DNA from: Phaeobacter gallaeciensis DSM 26640
Lineage (GTDB): Bacteria > Pseudomonadota > Alphaproteobacteria > Rhodobacterales > Rhodobacteraceae
Assembly: GCF_000511385.1 (NCBI RefSeq)
Contig: NC_023139.1
Coordinates: forward strand, 1 to 64,000
Length of the DNA: 64,000 nt
Reading direction: 5' to 3'
Within the stretch, counting starts at the first letter, position 1, and every line of letters begins with the position of its first letter. Below are positions 7,902 to 18,792 of the stretch, piece by piece. Made by a program: the position numbers and the translations under genes. The notes beneath the pieces are model-generated. The model saw nothing but the letters and a program-made list of their open reading frames with translations, was not told where the DNA came from and searched no databases.

Positions 7902-8237
7902 ATGGAGATGGATCAGCCAGAGGAAGACTGCCAGATCAGGCACTTGATCGCAGCGATTTCAGGGAACTGGAAGTTGTTGATCTTGTTCTGGCTGGCGCAG
8001 GGGCCGTGTCGATTCAACCAGCTGCAACGCAAGCTTGGCCGTGTGACTCACCGCACGCTGACTAGACAATTGGGTGAATTGTCCGCGTCGGGATTTGTTC
8101 ACCGAGAGGATTTCCAAACGATCCCACCCCATGTCGAATACAGCCTCACGCCTTTAGGCCAAAGTCTCATTCCGTTGTTGGAGGCTATGCATGATTGGGC
8201 CGTCGAAAATGAGAGTCTGCTACCAGCCAAAAACTGA
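7902..8237 (+). CDS. HxlR-family transcriptional regulator
   Basis: Winged-helix regulator of 111 residues. It carries the HxlR pattern: a Cys near the N-terminus (EEDCQIRHLIAAISGNWKLLILFWL), RFNQLQRKLGRVTHRTLTRQLGELSASGFVHRE, then the wing PPHVEYSLTPLGQSL. The Cys suggests response to electrophiles or redox stress, as known for some HxlR members. ATG 7902 (or 7908) gives the usual length. It is divergent from the flavoprotein gene 87 bp away, which it probably regulates. Confidence 0.85.
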   Translation: MEMDQPEEDCQIRHLIAAISGNWKLLILFWLAQGPCRFNQLQRKLGRVTHRTLTRQLGELSASGFVHREDFQTIPPHVEYSLTPLGQSLIPLLEAMHDWAVENESLLPAKN

Positions 8238-8360
8238 TTACATCCCGTAGGACCAAGTAGGGGCCAAAGCCTGCCTACCTCGGGCGCGCGGTGGCCTGTT
8301 CTGGTGCCACCGCGCGCCAATCAGTGTCGGTTGTTGGGCTTCGTCTCAGCGGTACCTGGC

Positions 8361-10109
8361 TTAATGCTTGCGCGGCGGCCAGGGTGTCTTGGGCAGGCCT
8401 GTCAGCGGCTCACCCAGAAGGGGCGAGCTCAACGCATAGACGCCGTTCACGGCAAAGGCCCAGATGATATTACGGTCATATTCCACAAATACAGCAAAAA
8501 CAGCATTGTCGAATGTCCAGTCTGGCACCTCATCTGAGGTGGGAAAGGCGGGTACGTAGTAGCCGGAGATCTCCGGTTTGGCGGGATCCTCGACGTCGAA
8601 AATCTGGATCCCCGCGTTGTAGAAGGCGTAGATTACAACTCCGTCGCGCCCGCCTCCCGGCTGGTCGATGCCGCCGGATCGTTTCGGCCCGAAACTGCCA
8701 CCGCGCTGGCAATAGTCGGTGAAATTGGCCTCTGTGGGCGGCGTTGGGCGGGGGAATGTGGCTGCAATAGTTGGGTTGGCCGGGTCGGACACGTCGATTG
8801 AGAAGATGTCTTTGTAGGGCTCATAGCAATTTGAATTCATCGGGTAGCCGTTTGAGAACACATGCCCGGTGCGGGCGTACTGGCTGACATCGACGTTGTC
8901 GAACTCAGTACCCGCAAAGCTGGGCGCGACTTGCAGGTCACCCTGCGGCGTCGGGTTGGCGGGATCGCTGACATCGAATGTCCAGAACCCGAGCCCGCCC
9001 ATGCCGCCAAAGCCGAGGGTCCCGCCGTCCTCGATCGGGACAGGCAGGGCCAGCGGATTGCGCGAGCCCATCCAAGATGTGCGGTTGCCCGCGCGTGGGT
9101 TCTCCAGATAGGCCGCGAGGTCTTCAGGGGAGTCGATGTCCTGCCCCGGCACCGACAGCTGGCTGACGAATTCAGGGTTGGTAGGGTCGCTCATGTCCCA
9201 GATCTGGTAGCCGGGCGAATGAACATAGTCGGGGTATTCGGTCAGCGCAAAGCTGTCTTTGGGTGCTGCGGCTAGAACCATGTAGCGACCGCCAGTCCAG
9301 GCTGGGGCATCCAGAGATCCAGATCCCTGTTGTTCACCGATTGGGGCGTCGGGGTTGACGCGGTCGGTGGTGCGTTCGGCGATCATGGTCCAGTCGTCCG
9401 GGGTCGGGCCGTTCATCTCAAAAACCCGGAAACCTTTCAGCGAGGTGTAGTTGCGCACCAGGGCAATGCCCTCGGCGTCTTCGGATTTACGGCCCATGAC
9501 GCCAAAGCGGCCGATTTCATAGGACGCAACCGCAACATGCTTTTGCAACTCTTCGTGCCAGGCAATGGTCAGACCGCCGAAGTAATCGGTGACGGTCTTA
9601 CTGTCGAACTCCTCACTGGAACCCTGCGGCCCCCAGACGCCGCCATCGCTGTAGACCTCGACGGCATTGGCAGGGTCAGTGATGTCCAACACGCGCATGT
9701 AATCGCGGTCATGCGTGTAGAGATACCGCTTGCCATCCATGTCGACGGCATTGGCCCATGCATGCCAGGGCGAGGTCACTGCGGGGTAAAAGGCCAGCAC
9801 ATCGACGTTCTTGGCATAGGAGTTCTGGTCCCAACCTTCCAGCTGGCCGGGGAAGTTTGGCGCCCAGGACGACAGCGGCGCGGCTTTTGGCGCAACAAAG
9901 GCACCAGCGTCGCCGATCATCCCATAGTCGCGTCCTGGCTCAGGTGGGGCAGGTGGGTTGTGCGGCGTAGCCTCGAACCAGCGCTGTACGATTGGGTCGC
10001 GGATATCGATGACACCGGGCTCTCCGCCGCCACCAGCAGCATGGGCTATGGATGCAAGCAGGCTCACAGCCAGCGTAAAGGATAAGGGCAGATGGTGAAA
10101 CTCAGGCAT
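8361..10109 (-). CDS. Secreted LVIVD-repeat beta-propeller-like protein
   Basis: Large exported protein (582 residues) with a Sec signal peptide (hydrophobic LSFTLAVSLLASIAHA, cut near residue 24). The body has repeated units ending in D-x-x-D-P-A-N-P (DITDPANAVEV, DMSDPTNPEFV, DVSDPANPTPQ, DVSDPANPTIA, DVEDPAKPEIS), the LVIVD-type repeat thought to form beta-propellers. No enzymatic motif is obvious. The segment AAGGGGEPGVID after the signal is a flexible linker. It stands alone, 223 bp downstream of an exporter gene on the same strand. Role unknown. Confidence 0.78.
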   Translation of the reverse strand: MPEFHHLPLSFTLAVSLLASIAHAAGGGGEPGVIDIRDPIVQRWFEATPHNPPAPPEPGRDYGMIGDAGAFVAPKAAPLSSWAPNFPGQLEGWDQNSYAKNVDVLAFYPAVTSPWHAWANAVDMDGKRYLYTHDRDYMRVLDITDPANAVEVYSDGGVWGPQGSSEEFDSKTVTDYFGGLTIAWHEELQKHVAVASYEIGRFGVMGRKSEDAEGIALVRNYTSLKGFRVFEMNGPTPDDWTMIAERTTDRVNPDAPIGEQQGSGSLDAPAWTGGRYMVLAAAPKDSFALTEYPDYVHSPGYQIWDMSDPTNPEFVSQLSVPGQDIDSPEDLAAYLENPRAGNRTSWMGSRNPLALPVPIEDGGTLGFGGMGGLGFWTFDVSDPANPTPQGDLQVAPSFAGTEFDNVDVSQYARTGHVFSNGYPMNSNCYEPYKDIFSIDVSDPANPTIAATFPRPTPPTEANFTDYCQRGGSFGPKRSGGIDQPGGGRDGVVIYAFYNAGIQIFDVEDPAKPEISGYYVPAFPTSDEVPDWTFDNAVFAVFVEYDRNIIWAFAVNGVYALSSPLLGEPLTGLPKTPWPPRKH

Positions 10110-10332
10110 AGAGGTCCCCTGTTATTGGCGCTGACATAGGGCTGTTCAGGTGTTGCTGCAGCTACGTCGGCCTGTTCTCGTTTCCCGAAAGCCTACGTCA
10201 CGCGGGGTCTTGCTCAGTCAACATTCCGGGAAATTGGGTAGCCAAAAATCGAATACCTAAAGCTGATGTGCCGCATCCAGGCCGCAACTAGGGGGGGTAT
10301 CAGGGGGATTTTCAAGCGTGACCAAGGCGGGA

Positions 10333-11211
10333 TCAGTTCAGGAGTAGCAACGCACTGCCGAGTCCGACGAACAGCGTTGCCATCACCCCGCGCGGCGTCG
10401 GTCGGAGCCGCTGGCGCAGCAGTAACGCGGCAAACAGGGCGCTGAACAGCACGTCGAGCGCTCCTATCAGGGCGACGCTGGTGACAGAGGTATGTAATAA
10501 GGCCGCGAGCTGCAGCGTCTGCCCGGCTGAAAGCAACAGCCCTGTGCCAAGAAACCCGGGGCCGCAGTCGACAAGCAGGCCGTGCAGCCTTCTGCCCTTG
10601 TCTTTGCTGCCGCTTGATAAAGCCCAGCCGACATAGCACAGGCAACCTGCCACGGCGCCGACACATGTTGCGAGCAGCGGGTCGGGCAGCTGCAGCAGCC
10701 CCAATTTGCGCAGGCTGTAGGAGAGCGCGTAGCTGGCCGCCGATAGCAACCCCAGCAACACCCCTGCGGGGGTTCCCAGTGGCGCCGCACCGCCCACGAA
10801 GGCAAATACCCCGGCCACCACCAGCACCCCGCCGACCAGTTCGGCAGGGGCTGGCCAATCGCCGATCATCAGGATGGCAAGCGGGATAGCAAAGAACGGG
10901 ATCAGGCGGCGCAACATTGCGGCACAGACCGGACCCAGGATTTCGGTGGAACGGTACATAAATAGTCGCCCGAGCACGGTGGCAAATACACCAGCCAGGG
11001 CGAACAGGGTGAGCGCTTGTTTATTGGGGACGCTGGACTGTAGTGCCGGTTCGGGACCGGCCAGCAGCCACAGGGCCCCTGTTAGAAGGGCGGTCATCAG
11101 CACCGACAGGAACACCCCTCCATCGCCACGCCGTTGGCTGCGACTGCGGGCGATGGTGACGCCGGCCATTCCGTAGCAGGCGGCAGATAACAAGGCGAAG
11201 AGCTCTCCCAC
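10333..11211 (-). CDS. EamA/DMT-superfamily transporter
   Basis: Inner-membrane protein of 292 residues with about ten hydrophobic segments arranged as two EamA halves (first half ending near VGGVLVVAGVFAFVGG; second half beginning GVLLGLLSAASYALSYSLR and ending FVGLGSALLLLN). DMT carriers usually export metabolites or amino acids. It is 137 bp downstream of the DapA-like gene on the same strand and may be co-transcribed with it. The substrate cannot be read from the sequence. Confidence 0.85.
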   Translation of the reverse strand: MGELFALLSAACYGMAGVTIARSRSQRRGDGGVFLSVLMTALLTGALWLLAGPEPALQSSVPNKQALTLFALAGVFATVLGRLFMYRSTEILGPVCAAMLRRLIPFFAIPLAILMIGDWPAPAELVGGVLVVAGVFAFVGGAAPLGTPAGVLLGLLSAASYALSYSLRKLGLLQLPDPLLATCVGAVAGCLCYVGWALSSGSKDKGRRLHGLLVDCGPGFLGTGLLLSAGQTLQLAALLHTSVTSVALIGALDVLFSALFAALLLRQRLRPTPRGVMATLFVGLGSALLLLN

Positions 11212-11348
11212 AGGGACCTCGGATGGTTGGCACTCAGGGCAGGGGTAGGGGCGAAAGAAACGGCCGCGCGGCTTCTGTCCGCGCGGCCTGAAGATTACAG
11301 GGTCCTTAAGGTCCGGGCTGAGCGATTGCTGCCCGCGGGCACGTCCGT

Positions 11349-12302
11349 TCAGAGCTTGAGTCCGCAGCCCTCGAAAGCCTCGCGGATGGTGGCTTTTTCC
11401 GTCTCGGTCAGGTTCAGCATCGGATGGCGCACCGGACCGCCGACCTGACCCAATAGCTCCTGCCAGTATTTGCCGAAGGCCTGTGGCTTGTCCGCCGGGC
11501 GGCTGCGGGCGATTGCCTCGCGCACGGGGTTCAGGCTGTCGCGCAGCTTGCGTGCCTCAGAGAATTTGCCTTGGAAAGCGAGCTGGGTGTAATCGTGCAT
11601 CCGCCGGTCAGTGCGGGTTTGCAGCTGATACGGCGGCGAGGAGCAGAGGTAGAGCTTCCAGTCCAGCTCTTCGATATTGTCCAGCCATTCGTCTTCTGAG
11701 GCGGTAGAGACGTGGATCTTGTCGCCTACCATATGAGACAGACGCACATACATTTCGCGTGGGACTGAGTATTTGATAGCGACGATATTTGGCAGTTCGG
11801 CGATGCGGGCGCATTCTTCAGGCTGCATCAGATAACCACTATCAGGATGGCTCCACATGGCGATGCCGATGTTCAGCTGATCGCAAAGCGCCTTATAATA
11901 CTGATAGAGAACCTCGCCCTTGTCCTGCACAAAGCTTAGCACCGGGGCATGCACCACGACGTAATCCGCGCCGCAGTTTTCGGCATGTTTGGCAAGCTCT
12001 AGCACGGTGTTGAAGTTCTGGTCGGACACCGACATGATGGTGCCCGCCTTGCCGCCGCATTCGTCGACAGCGATTTCAAAGTTGCGTTTACGCTCCTCCA
12101 AGCTCATCGAGAAGAACTCGCCTTGTTTGCCAGCGATGAACAGGCCCTGAATGTCAAGATCATCGATCCAATGGCGGATGTTGGAACGTAGTCCGGCCTC
12201 GTTCAGAGTAAGATCTGCGTTGAACGGGTTAAGGGCTGCAGCCCAGATCCCCTGCATATGCTCGCGGGCGTAATCCTTCGCTTCGTGTCTTGAGTAGTTC
12301 AT
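11349..12302 (-). CDS. Dihydrodipicolinate synthase (DapA)-family aldolase/lyase
   Basis: Class I pyruvate-type aldolase of the DapA/NanA/NahE superfamily, 317 residues from ATG 12302. The TIM-barrel pattern is clear: GIWAAALNPFNADLTLNEAGLRSNIRHW, GKQGEFFSMSLEER and VVVHAP, with the Schiff-base Lys in NIVAIKYS (about residue 178). The tyrosine-containing motif usual after the fourth strand in true DapA is replaced by HAPVLSF, so lysine biosynthesis is unlikely. It is divergent from the aspartate dehydrogenase gene and upstream of an EamA exporter. A catabolic aldolase is the most cautious reading. Confidence 0.8.
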   Translation of the reverse strand: MNYSRHEAKDYAREHMQGIWAAALNPFNADLTLNEAGLRSNIRHWIDDLDIQGLFIAGKQGEFFSMSLEERKRNFEIAVDECGGKAGTIMSVSDQNFNTVLELAKHAENCGADYVVVHAPVLSFVQDKGEVLYQYYKALCDQLNIGIAMWSHPDSGYLMQPEECARIAELPNIVAIKYSVPREMYVRLSHMVGDKIHVSTASEDEWLDNIEELDWKLYLCSSPPYQLQTRTDRRMHDYTQLAFQGKFSEARKLRDSLNPVREAIARSRPADKPQAFGKYWQELLGQVGGPVRHPMLNLTETEKATIREAFEGCGLKL

Positions 12303-12414
12303 GCGCCGATCCTTGTTCGCTGAATGGCCGGAAGCGCGCCACGCGGGGGGCGCCATAGTGGTCGGCGCCCAGCATTCCGATCAGCCGGGCAGAAAACAAA
12401 TCCAAAGAAGTGAT

Positions 12415-12441
12415 CCTGATATAACCAAAATTGCCATCAGG
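12415..12441. promoter_or_regulatory. Inverted repeat in the dapA-like/nadX divergent region
   Basis: CCTGAT (12415-12420) and ATCAGG (12436-12441) flank an A+T-rich centre, 50 bp before the nadX start. It could be a site for the LysR protein encoded just after nadX. Short arms, so tentative. Confidence 0.35.
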
Positions 12442-12490
12442 CCGTCCTGAAAAGCGGATATCAGAGGGGCAAACGAACGAGGATTGCATA

Positions 12491-13285
12491 ATGAAAATCG
12501 CTCTCATCGGGTTTGGTGCCATGGCGCGATATGTCGTGGATCAGTTGGCGAACAGCCGGATCGAAGTCGCTGCTATTGTCGTGCCGGAGTATCAGGTCGC
12601 GCCGCTGTGCGACGAGTTTGGCAAGCGGTTCAACTTCGTCACTGGAGTGGCAGAGGCGGGGAACGACATTGGCCTGTTTGTTGATTGCGCGGGTCATGGC
12701 GCGCTGTTGCAGCATGGAGCCCAAATCCTTCGTGCGGGATATGACCTGCTGACCGTGTCAATTGGGGCGCTCGCTGATGCAGCGCTGTTAGACAAACTTG
12801 ACCGCGCCGCCGCGGTCGGGGGCGGTAGCATTCGCTTGGTTTCCGGCGCGATTGGCGCCTTAGATTCGCTGCGCGCGGGCCGGATCGGAACGCTGCAGGC
12901 GGTGCGCTATATCGGACGCAAACCGCCGCAGGGCTGGGTCGGCTCTCAGGCGGAGCAGGTCTTGGACCTTGGCGCTCTGACCGGTGCGGCGCAGGTACAT
13001 TTCCGCGGCACCGCCCGCGAGGCAGCATTACAGTACCCGAAGAACGCCAATGTCGCCGCTGCGGTGGCTCTGGCGGGCATCGGGTTTGACAATACGCAGG
13101 TGGAGTTGCTGGCGGATCCTAGTGTCAGCCGCAATATTCACGAGATCGAGGCTGAGGGCGATTTTGGTTCGTTCCGCTTTTCCATTGAGGGGAACCCCCT
13201 GCCGTCAAACCCGCGCACCTCTTCGCTTGCGGCGATGAGCGTGATAGCTAGCATCAATCAATATGCCGAGCGCATTAAATTCTGA
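12491..13285 (+). CDS. nadX: L-aspartate dehydrogenase
   Basis: NAD(P)-dependent aspartate dehydrogenase, 264 residues, converting L-aspartate to iminoaspartate/oxaloacetate and ammonia. The Rossmann start KIALIGFGAMARYV and the C-terminal signature YPKNANVAAAVALAGIGFDNTQVELLADP are diagnostic of the family, as is VSGAIGALDSLRAG. The ATG 12491 is the family start. It is immediately followed by a LysR gene. In the same 12-kb neighbourhood are kynureninase and 3-hydroxyanthranilate dioxygenase, so a link to NAD precursors or to amino-nitrogen recovery is possible. Confidence 0.88.
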   Translation: MKIALIGFGAMARYVVDQLANSRIEVAAIVVPEYQVAPLCDEFGKRFNFVTGVAEAGNDIGLFVDCAGHGALLQHGAQILRAGYDLLTVSIGALADAALLDKLDRAAAVGGGSIRLVSGAIGALDSLRAGRIGTLQAVRYIGRKPPQGWVGSQAEQVLDLGALTGAAQVHFRGTAREAALQYPKNANVAAAVALAGIGFDNTQVELLADPSVSRNIHEIEAEGDFGSFRFSIEGNPLPSNPRTSSLAAMSVIASINQYAERIKF

Positions 13286-13304
13286 TACGTCAGGAAGATA
13301 CCAA

Positions 13305-14252
13305 ATGGTCAGCCGCCACACTCGGATCGTTGAAAAGGTGCAAACCCGGCTGAAGTTCCGGCAGCTACGTCTGTTGGTGGCGGTTGGACAGCACCAGAAC
13401 ATTCAAGGTGCAGCGCGGGAACTGAATGTCTCGCAGCCCGCGGCCACCAAGATGATTAAGGATCTAGAGCTGGATTTTGAGGTCCAGCTGTTTGACCGCA
13501 CCAACCGTGGCGTCATCCCCACCGCCTATGGTGAGGCGCTGATCAGGCAGGGACAATTGATTCTGGCGCAGGTGTCAAACGCCGCGCAGGAGCTGGATGA
13601 CCTCAATGATGGCAGTAGCGGACGGGTGGTGATCGGCTCTCTTCTGGCAGCTTCGTCGGGGCTGTTACCGCAGGCGATCGATCAGCTGATGCGTGAGCGG
13701 CCGCACGTGGCGGTAAAGGTGGTCGAAGGCACCAATGATGCGCTTATGCCCGCGCTGCGCCGCGGCGCGATTGACATGGTGGTCGGGCGGCTGCCAACCC
13801 ACCGTCACCGAGATGAAATTGCTCAGAGCAAACTGTTTGATGAAACCATCGTGGCGGTGACCGGCCCGGACCATCCGCTTGTGGGGCAGAGAGGGCTGAG
13901 TTTCGAAGACCTGAAGCCTTTCGGCTGGATCCTGCCTCCCCCCGAAACCAGCCTGCGGCGGCAGGTCGACATGTTCTTTGGCGCTCAGGGCATGTATGCA
14001 CCTGCGTCTCATGTGGATTCGGTATCCTTTCTGACCAACCGAAGCCTACTGCAGCGACGCTCCCTTATCTGCCTGATGCCGCGCCATGTCCCGGAACAAG
14101 ATATCGCCTGGGGTAGCCTGTCCAAGCTGGACTGGCAGGTGCCCTTTGGTGCCGGGCCAGTTGGGATTTCACTGAATGCCAAGGCGCGGCTGTCACCGGC
14201 TGCCAAGGCGCTGATCGGTTATCTGGAACAGGCCGCCGCCGAGCAGTCATAG
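13305..14252 (+). CDS. LysR-family transcriptional regulator
   Basis: LTTR of 315 residues. The winged HTH KFRQLRLLVAVGQHQNIQGAARELNVSQPAATKMIKDLE lies at about 14-55, followed by a periplasmic-binding-like effector domain (RVVIGSLLAASSGLLPQAI and onward). The style resembles the GbpR/PcaQ group that responds to aromatic or sugar acids. The start 13305 follows AGGAAG. It is 19 bp after nadX on the same strand and convergent with the TRAP dctM gene, overlapping its end by 6 bp. It may control nadX, the divergent dapA-like gene, or the transporter. Confidence 0.88.
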   Translation: MVSRHTRIVEKVQTRLKFRQLRLLVAVGQHQNIQGAARELNVSQPAATKMIKDLELDFEVQLFDRTNRGVIPTAYGEALIRQGQLILAQVSNAAQELDDLNDGSSGRVVIGSLLAASSGLLPQAIDQLMRERPHVAVKVVEGTNDALMPALRRGAIDMVVGRLPTHRHRDEIAQSKLFDETIVAVTGPDHPLVGQRGLSFEDLKPFGWILPPPETSLRRQVDMFFGAQGMYAPASHVDSVSFLTNRSLLQRRSLICLMPRHVPEQDIAWGSLSKLDWQVPFGAGPVGISLNAKARLSPAAKALIGYLEQAAAEQS

Positions 14253-15509
14253 CAGCGCGGTGGACAGTAGAGGCCAGTAGCTAAGCGCCACTAAAACAAA
14301 GGCTACCGCAAACAGGAATGGCCACAGCGCGGATAGGATTTCAGCCACCCGGATGCCAGTCATTGATGAGGTGATGAACAGTCCAACGCCCACCGGTGGC
14401 GTTAGCAGACCCAGCACCAGATTCAGGCACAGCACCACGCCGAACTGGAACGGGTCTATGTCATAGGAGCCGGTGGCAATCGGCAGCAGGATCGGGGTGA
14501 CCAAGATCACCGCCGCAATGCCGTCGATCAACATGCCCACAAATAGAAGCATCGCGTTAACAATCAACAGAAAAAGAAATGGGTCGCTGGTGATGGCGGT
14601 GATGGATGCAGCTAGCTTCTGTGGCAGCGCCTCGTAAACAACTACCCAGCCAAATACATTGGCTGCTGCGATCATGAACACAACCATGCCGGAATTGACG
14701 GCAGTGCGGCGGAACAGGCTGAAGAGCCGTGGTATGGTCAGCCGTTGGCCCGAGAACCAGGCCATCGCAAACGCCACCAGCGAGGCGACGGCAGCGGATT
14801 CGGTAGGCGTCGCCACGCCGAACAGGATGCCGCCGATAATGGTTACGGGTATCAGGCTGGCGGGCAGGCAGCCCAGTAACGCCTGTGCTGCGTCTGACCG
14901 TGACATCCATTGCCCCTGCGGGAATCCTTGTGCGATTCCAATGAGAGTGACGACAATGACAAAGGCTCCAAATAGCAACAGTCCCGGGAGAATACCTGCG
15001 ATGAACATGTCGCCAATCGGTAGCTGCGCCAGGACGCCGTAGATCACGAACATCATCGATGGCGGCACCACTGGCGCCAAGAGGCCGCCCGCAGCGGTCG
15101 TCGCGGCGGCAAAGCCGGGGCGGTAGCCTTCCTGCTTCATCGCGGGCACCATGGCGCGGCTCATCACTGCGATTTGACTGGCGGCAGAGCCGATGATTGC
15201 TGCCATGAACATGTTGGCCAGAAGATTGATATAGGCAAGGCCGCCGCGAAAACCACCGACAAAAACCCGTGCGGCCTGTACCAGACGTCGGGTCATGCCA
15301 CCCTCGTTCATCAGCTCCCCGGTCATCATGAACAGCGGGATCGCCAGCAGTCCGTAGTTTTCAAGACCAGAGAACAGCTGCTGGGCGAAACTGTCGAATA
15401 GCACCGCGTTCCCGCTGGCTTGCACATAGGTGATTGCAGTCAGGATAAGCACGAAGGCCACCGGCACCGCGCAGAACATGCAAAGAATGAAAACGGCGAC
15501 TGTCGTCAT
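14247..15509 (-). CDS. TRAP transporter large permease (DctM)
   Basis: Large membrane subunit of a TRAP dicarboxylate-type importer, 420 residues and about 12 transmembrane segments. The start MTTVAVFILCMFCAVPVAFVLI, GLLAIPLFMMTGELMNEGG, the loop GAAASQ-like AAIIGSAASQIAVMSRAMVPAMKQEGY and GLLAPVVPPSMMFVIYG are typical. It overlaps dctQ by ATGA and completes a P-Q-M operon on the minus strand. Confidence 0.93.
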   Translation of the reverse strand: MTTVAVFILCMFCAVPVAFVLILTAITYVQASGNAVLFDSFAQQLFSGLENYGLLAIPLFMMTGELMNEGGMTRRLVQAARVFVGGFRGGLAYINLLANMFMAAIIGSAASQIAVMSRAMVPAMKQEGYRPGFAAATTAAGGLLAPVVPPSMMFVIYGVLAQLPIGDMFIAGILPGLLLFGAFVIVVTLIGIAQGFPQGQWMSRSDAAQALLGCLPASLIPVTIIGGILFGVATPTESAAVASLVAFAMAWFSGQRLTIPRLFSLFRRTAVNSGMVVFMIAAANVFGWVVVYEALPQKLAASITAITSDPFLFLLIVNAMLLFVGMLIDGIAAVILVTPILLPIATGSYDIDPFQFGVVLCLNLVLGLLTPPVGVGLFITSSMTGIRVAEILSALWPFLFAVAFVLVALSYWPLLSTALL

Positions 15510-16051
15510 GATTGTTCCTTGCGGTCGGCCGCGGTGGTGAGGTTATTGAGGAGGTTATTGAGGCTGTGCAAGATCAGGCCGAAAGCAAAGATCCACATAA
15601 TGGACCAGACCCAGACCTTGCGTACCCCCAGGGTGCTGGTGGCCTCGGAATAGATGAAATTGAAGGTGGCGCCCTGGAAGGTTTCAACGTCAAAGCCAGC
15701 GCGCGCGAACTCCAGCGGTAGGAACCAGCGCCAACAGAACCAGGCGGTCAATAGCGCCAGCGCAAAGATCACCGCATCGACGAGGCGCGATAGCATCTGT
15801 GCGATAGCTTGCGGCAGGGCGTCGGTGACAATGGTGACGGCGACCGCGTCCTTATGGTGGACAGCCGCTGAGGCTGCCAATAGCGTCATCCAGATCATGG
15901 CATAGATTGCCAGCTCATCTACCCAGAACAGCGCAAGGCCGAGGTTGCGGGTCAGCACGTTCAGCAAGATCAGTGCGGTGACCGCGGCGGCAAGAGTGGC
16001 GGCACAGGCCAATTCCGCCCGTGCCCATTGCCGGGAGAAAGTCTGAAGCAT
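15506..16051 (-). CDS. TRAP transporter small permease (DctQ)
   Basis: Four-helix small subunit, 181 residues, with the family segment VDELAIYAMIWMTLLAASAAVHHKDAVAVTIV. It is between dctP (90 bp upstream) and dctM (overlapping), so the three are one transport unit. The C-terminus (after FNFIYSEATSTLGV) is a final transmembrane helix and an Asn-rich tail. Confidence 0.9.
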   Translation of the reverse strand: MLQTFSRQWARAELACAATLAAAVTALILLNVLTRNLGLALFWVDELAIYAMIWMTLLAASAAVHHKDAVAVTIVTDALPQAIAQMLSRLVDAVIFALALLTAWFCWRWFLPLEFARAGFDVETFQGATFNFIYSEATSTLGVRKVWVWSIMWIFAFGLILHSLNNLLNNLTTAADRKEQS

Positions 16052-16141
16052 TGGGAAAAGCCATGAGTTGGGTCTTGAATATCAGGGCAGGGGCGGGGCT
16101 TGTCGCGGCCGCCCTTGCCGTAGTGGCGGGGGAGTGCGCGG

Positions 16142-17266
<1,125 letters not shown>

Positions 17267-17274
17267 CTACGCGC

Positions 17275-18780
17275 TTAGACGGGCCGGGCGTGGCGGTCTT
17301 TCTTGTGCATGTGAAGCGCTATGAAGGCCAGATTCACCACCAACAGGGCCAACGCCACAGGGTAGTTCGTCAGTTCCTGTAGAGATCCGCCGGTGAGGCT
17401 GTAGGCCTGCGACAAGGTGGTTTCAAAGCGGCTGCCCAGAAAGAAGGCGATGATGAACACGATCACTGAAAAGCCCAACGCTGAAAGAACCAGTCCCAGC
17501 AGCGTGCAGGCCAGCATGGTGTAGAGGCCGAACATGCCGCCCGCGCCCAGGTAAACGCCTGTAATGCACAGTAGCAGCGCTAGGGTAAAGATCACCAGCT
17601 CCGGTGCCCTGACCACCGCAGACCAAAGCCGCATGCCTGCCTGGCCGACCCAGAAGTTCATGAAATTGGCAGCGATCATCGCCCCAAACAATCCGTAGAT
17701 CAGCTCTGCCTGTTGGTCGAACAACAGCGGCCCCGGCTGGATGCCATGTATTTTGAAGGCACCGATCAGTAGGGCTGCACCGACGCTGCCGGGGATACCC
17801 AGTGTCAACAGTGGGATCAGGTTAGCCCCAACCACCGCAGAGTTGGCCGATTCCGCCGCCGCGATGCCTTGGATATTGCCTTTGCCGAAACTGCTCGGAT
17901 CCTTGGCGCTCTCGCGGGTGGCGGCATACGCAATGAAGGCTGCTGCGGTGGACCCGATACCGGGTAGTGCTCCCAGAACCGTGCCAATTGAGGCGCCGCG
18001 CAGCATCGCAAAGCGGCAAGACCAGTACTCGTGCCAACTGATGCTGCGGTCGGCGGCGGGCTGGTCGGCTGGGATCTCCACCGCGGGGCGCGACAGACCG
18101 CTGCCTTGGGCTAAGCGGCGCAGCACCTCGGGCAGCACGAGAATGCCCAAGGCAATAGCTTCCAGCGGAATGCCGTCATAGAGCTCAGTCTGGCCGAAGA
18201 TCAGTCGCGGGGTGGCGTATTCTGGGTCCAATCCGACGGTTGCAAGCAGCAGCCCCAGGAACAGAGCCACACCGCCGCGGGCGATGGTGCCTCCGACCAG
18301 GCAAACGATCACGGTAAAGGCAAGCAACAGCAGAAATAGGATCTCCACCGGTCCCAATTTCAGCGCCACGATGGCCAGCGGCGCAGAGACGGTGATCAGG
18401 ATAATATCGCTGGCGGTGTCGCCGGTGACTGAGGAATAAAGCGCCATCCGCATTGCCTTCAATGGCTTGCCCTGCCGCGCCAGCGGAAAGCCGTCGAGTG
18501 CGGTGGCAGCGGCGTCGGGAGTGCCCGGGGTATTGATCAGCACCGCAGGCACCGCGCCGCCTACCAAGCCGCCTTTGCCAATGCCGACTAGGAAGGAAAT
18601 TCCCACTAGGGGGTCCATGACAAAGGTAAACGGAATTGCAATGGCGATCGCCATCACCGGACCAATGCCGGGAACCGCCCCGACAAATTGGCCGAGTACC
18701 ACCCCGGCCAGCACATACAGCAGAACCATCGGGGTGAATGTTCCCGCCAGTCCTGCCAGAATTACATCAAACGGCACCAT
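17275..18780 (-). CDS. Tripartite tricarboxylate transporter large permease (TctA)
   Basis: TctA-family membrane protein, 501 residues, about 12 transmembrane helices. Typical elements: GVVLGQFVGAVPGIGPVMAIAIAIPFTF, GGLVGGAVPAVLINTPGTPDAAATALDGFPLA and GASIGTVLGALPGIGSTAAAFIAYA, the two G-P-G-I-G repeats of the family. It is last in the tctC-tctB-tctA order on the minus strand, 12 bp after tctB. It imports carboxylates with the help of TctC. Confidence 0.93.
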   Translation of the reverse strand: MVPFDVILAGLAGTFTPMVLLYVLAGVVLGQFVGAVPGIGPVMAIAIAIPFTFVMDPLVGISFLVGIGKGGLVGGAVPAVLINTPGTPDAAATALDGFPLARQGKPLKAMRMALYSSVTGDTASDIILITVSAPLAIVALKLGPVEILFLLLLAFTVIVCLVGGTIARGGVALFLGLLLATVGLDPEYATPRLIFGQTELYDGIPLEAIALGILVLPEVLRRLAQGSGLSRPAVEIPADQPAADRSISWHEYWSCRFAMLRGASIGTVLGALPGIGSTAAAFIAYAATRESAKDPSSFGKGNIQGIAAAESANSAVVGANLIPLLTLGIPGSVGAALLIGAFKIHGIQPGPLLFDQQAELIYGLFGAMIAANFMNFWVGQAGMRLWSAVVRAPELVIFTLALLLCITGVYLGAGGMFGLYTMLACTLLGLVLSALGFSVIVFIIAFFLGSRFETTLSQAYSLTGGSLQELTNYPVALALLVVNLAFIALHMHKKDRHARPV

Positions 18781-18792
18781 CGTTCCCCCTCC

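Noticed and set aside
9330..10085. Long open frame on the plus strand opposite the LVIVD-repeat gene
   Set aside because: It lies entirely inside the repeat gene on the other strand, has no ribosome binding site and no family pattern.
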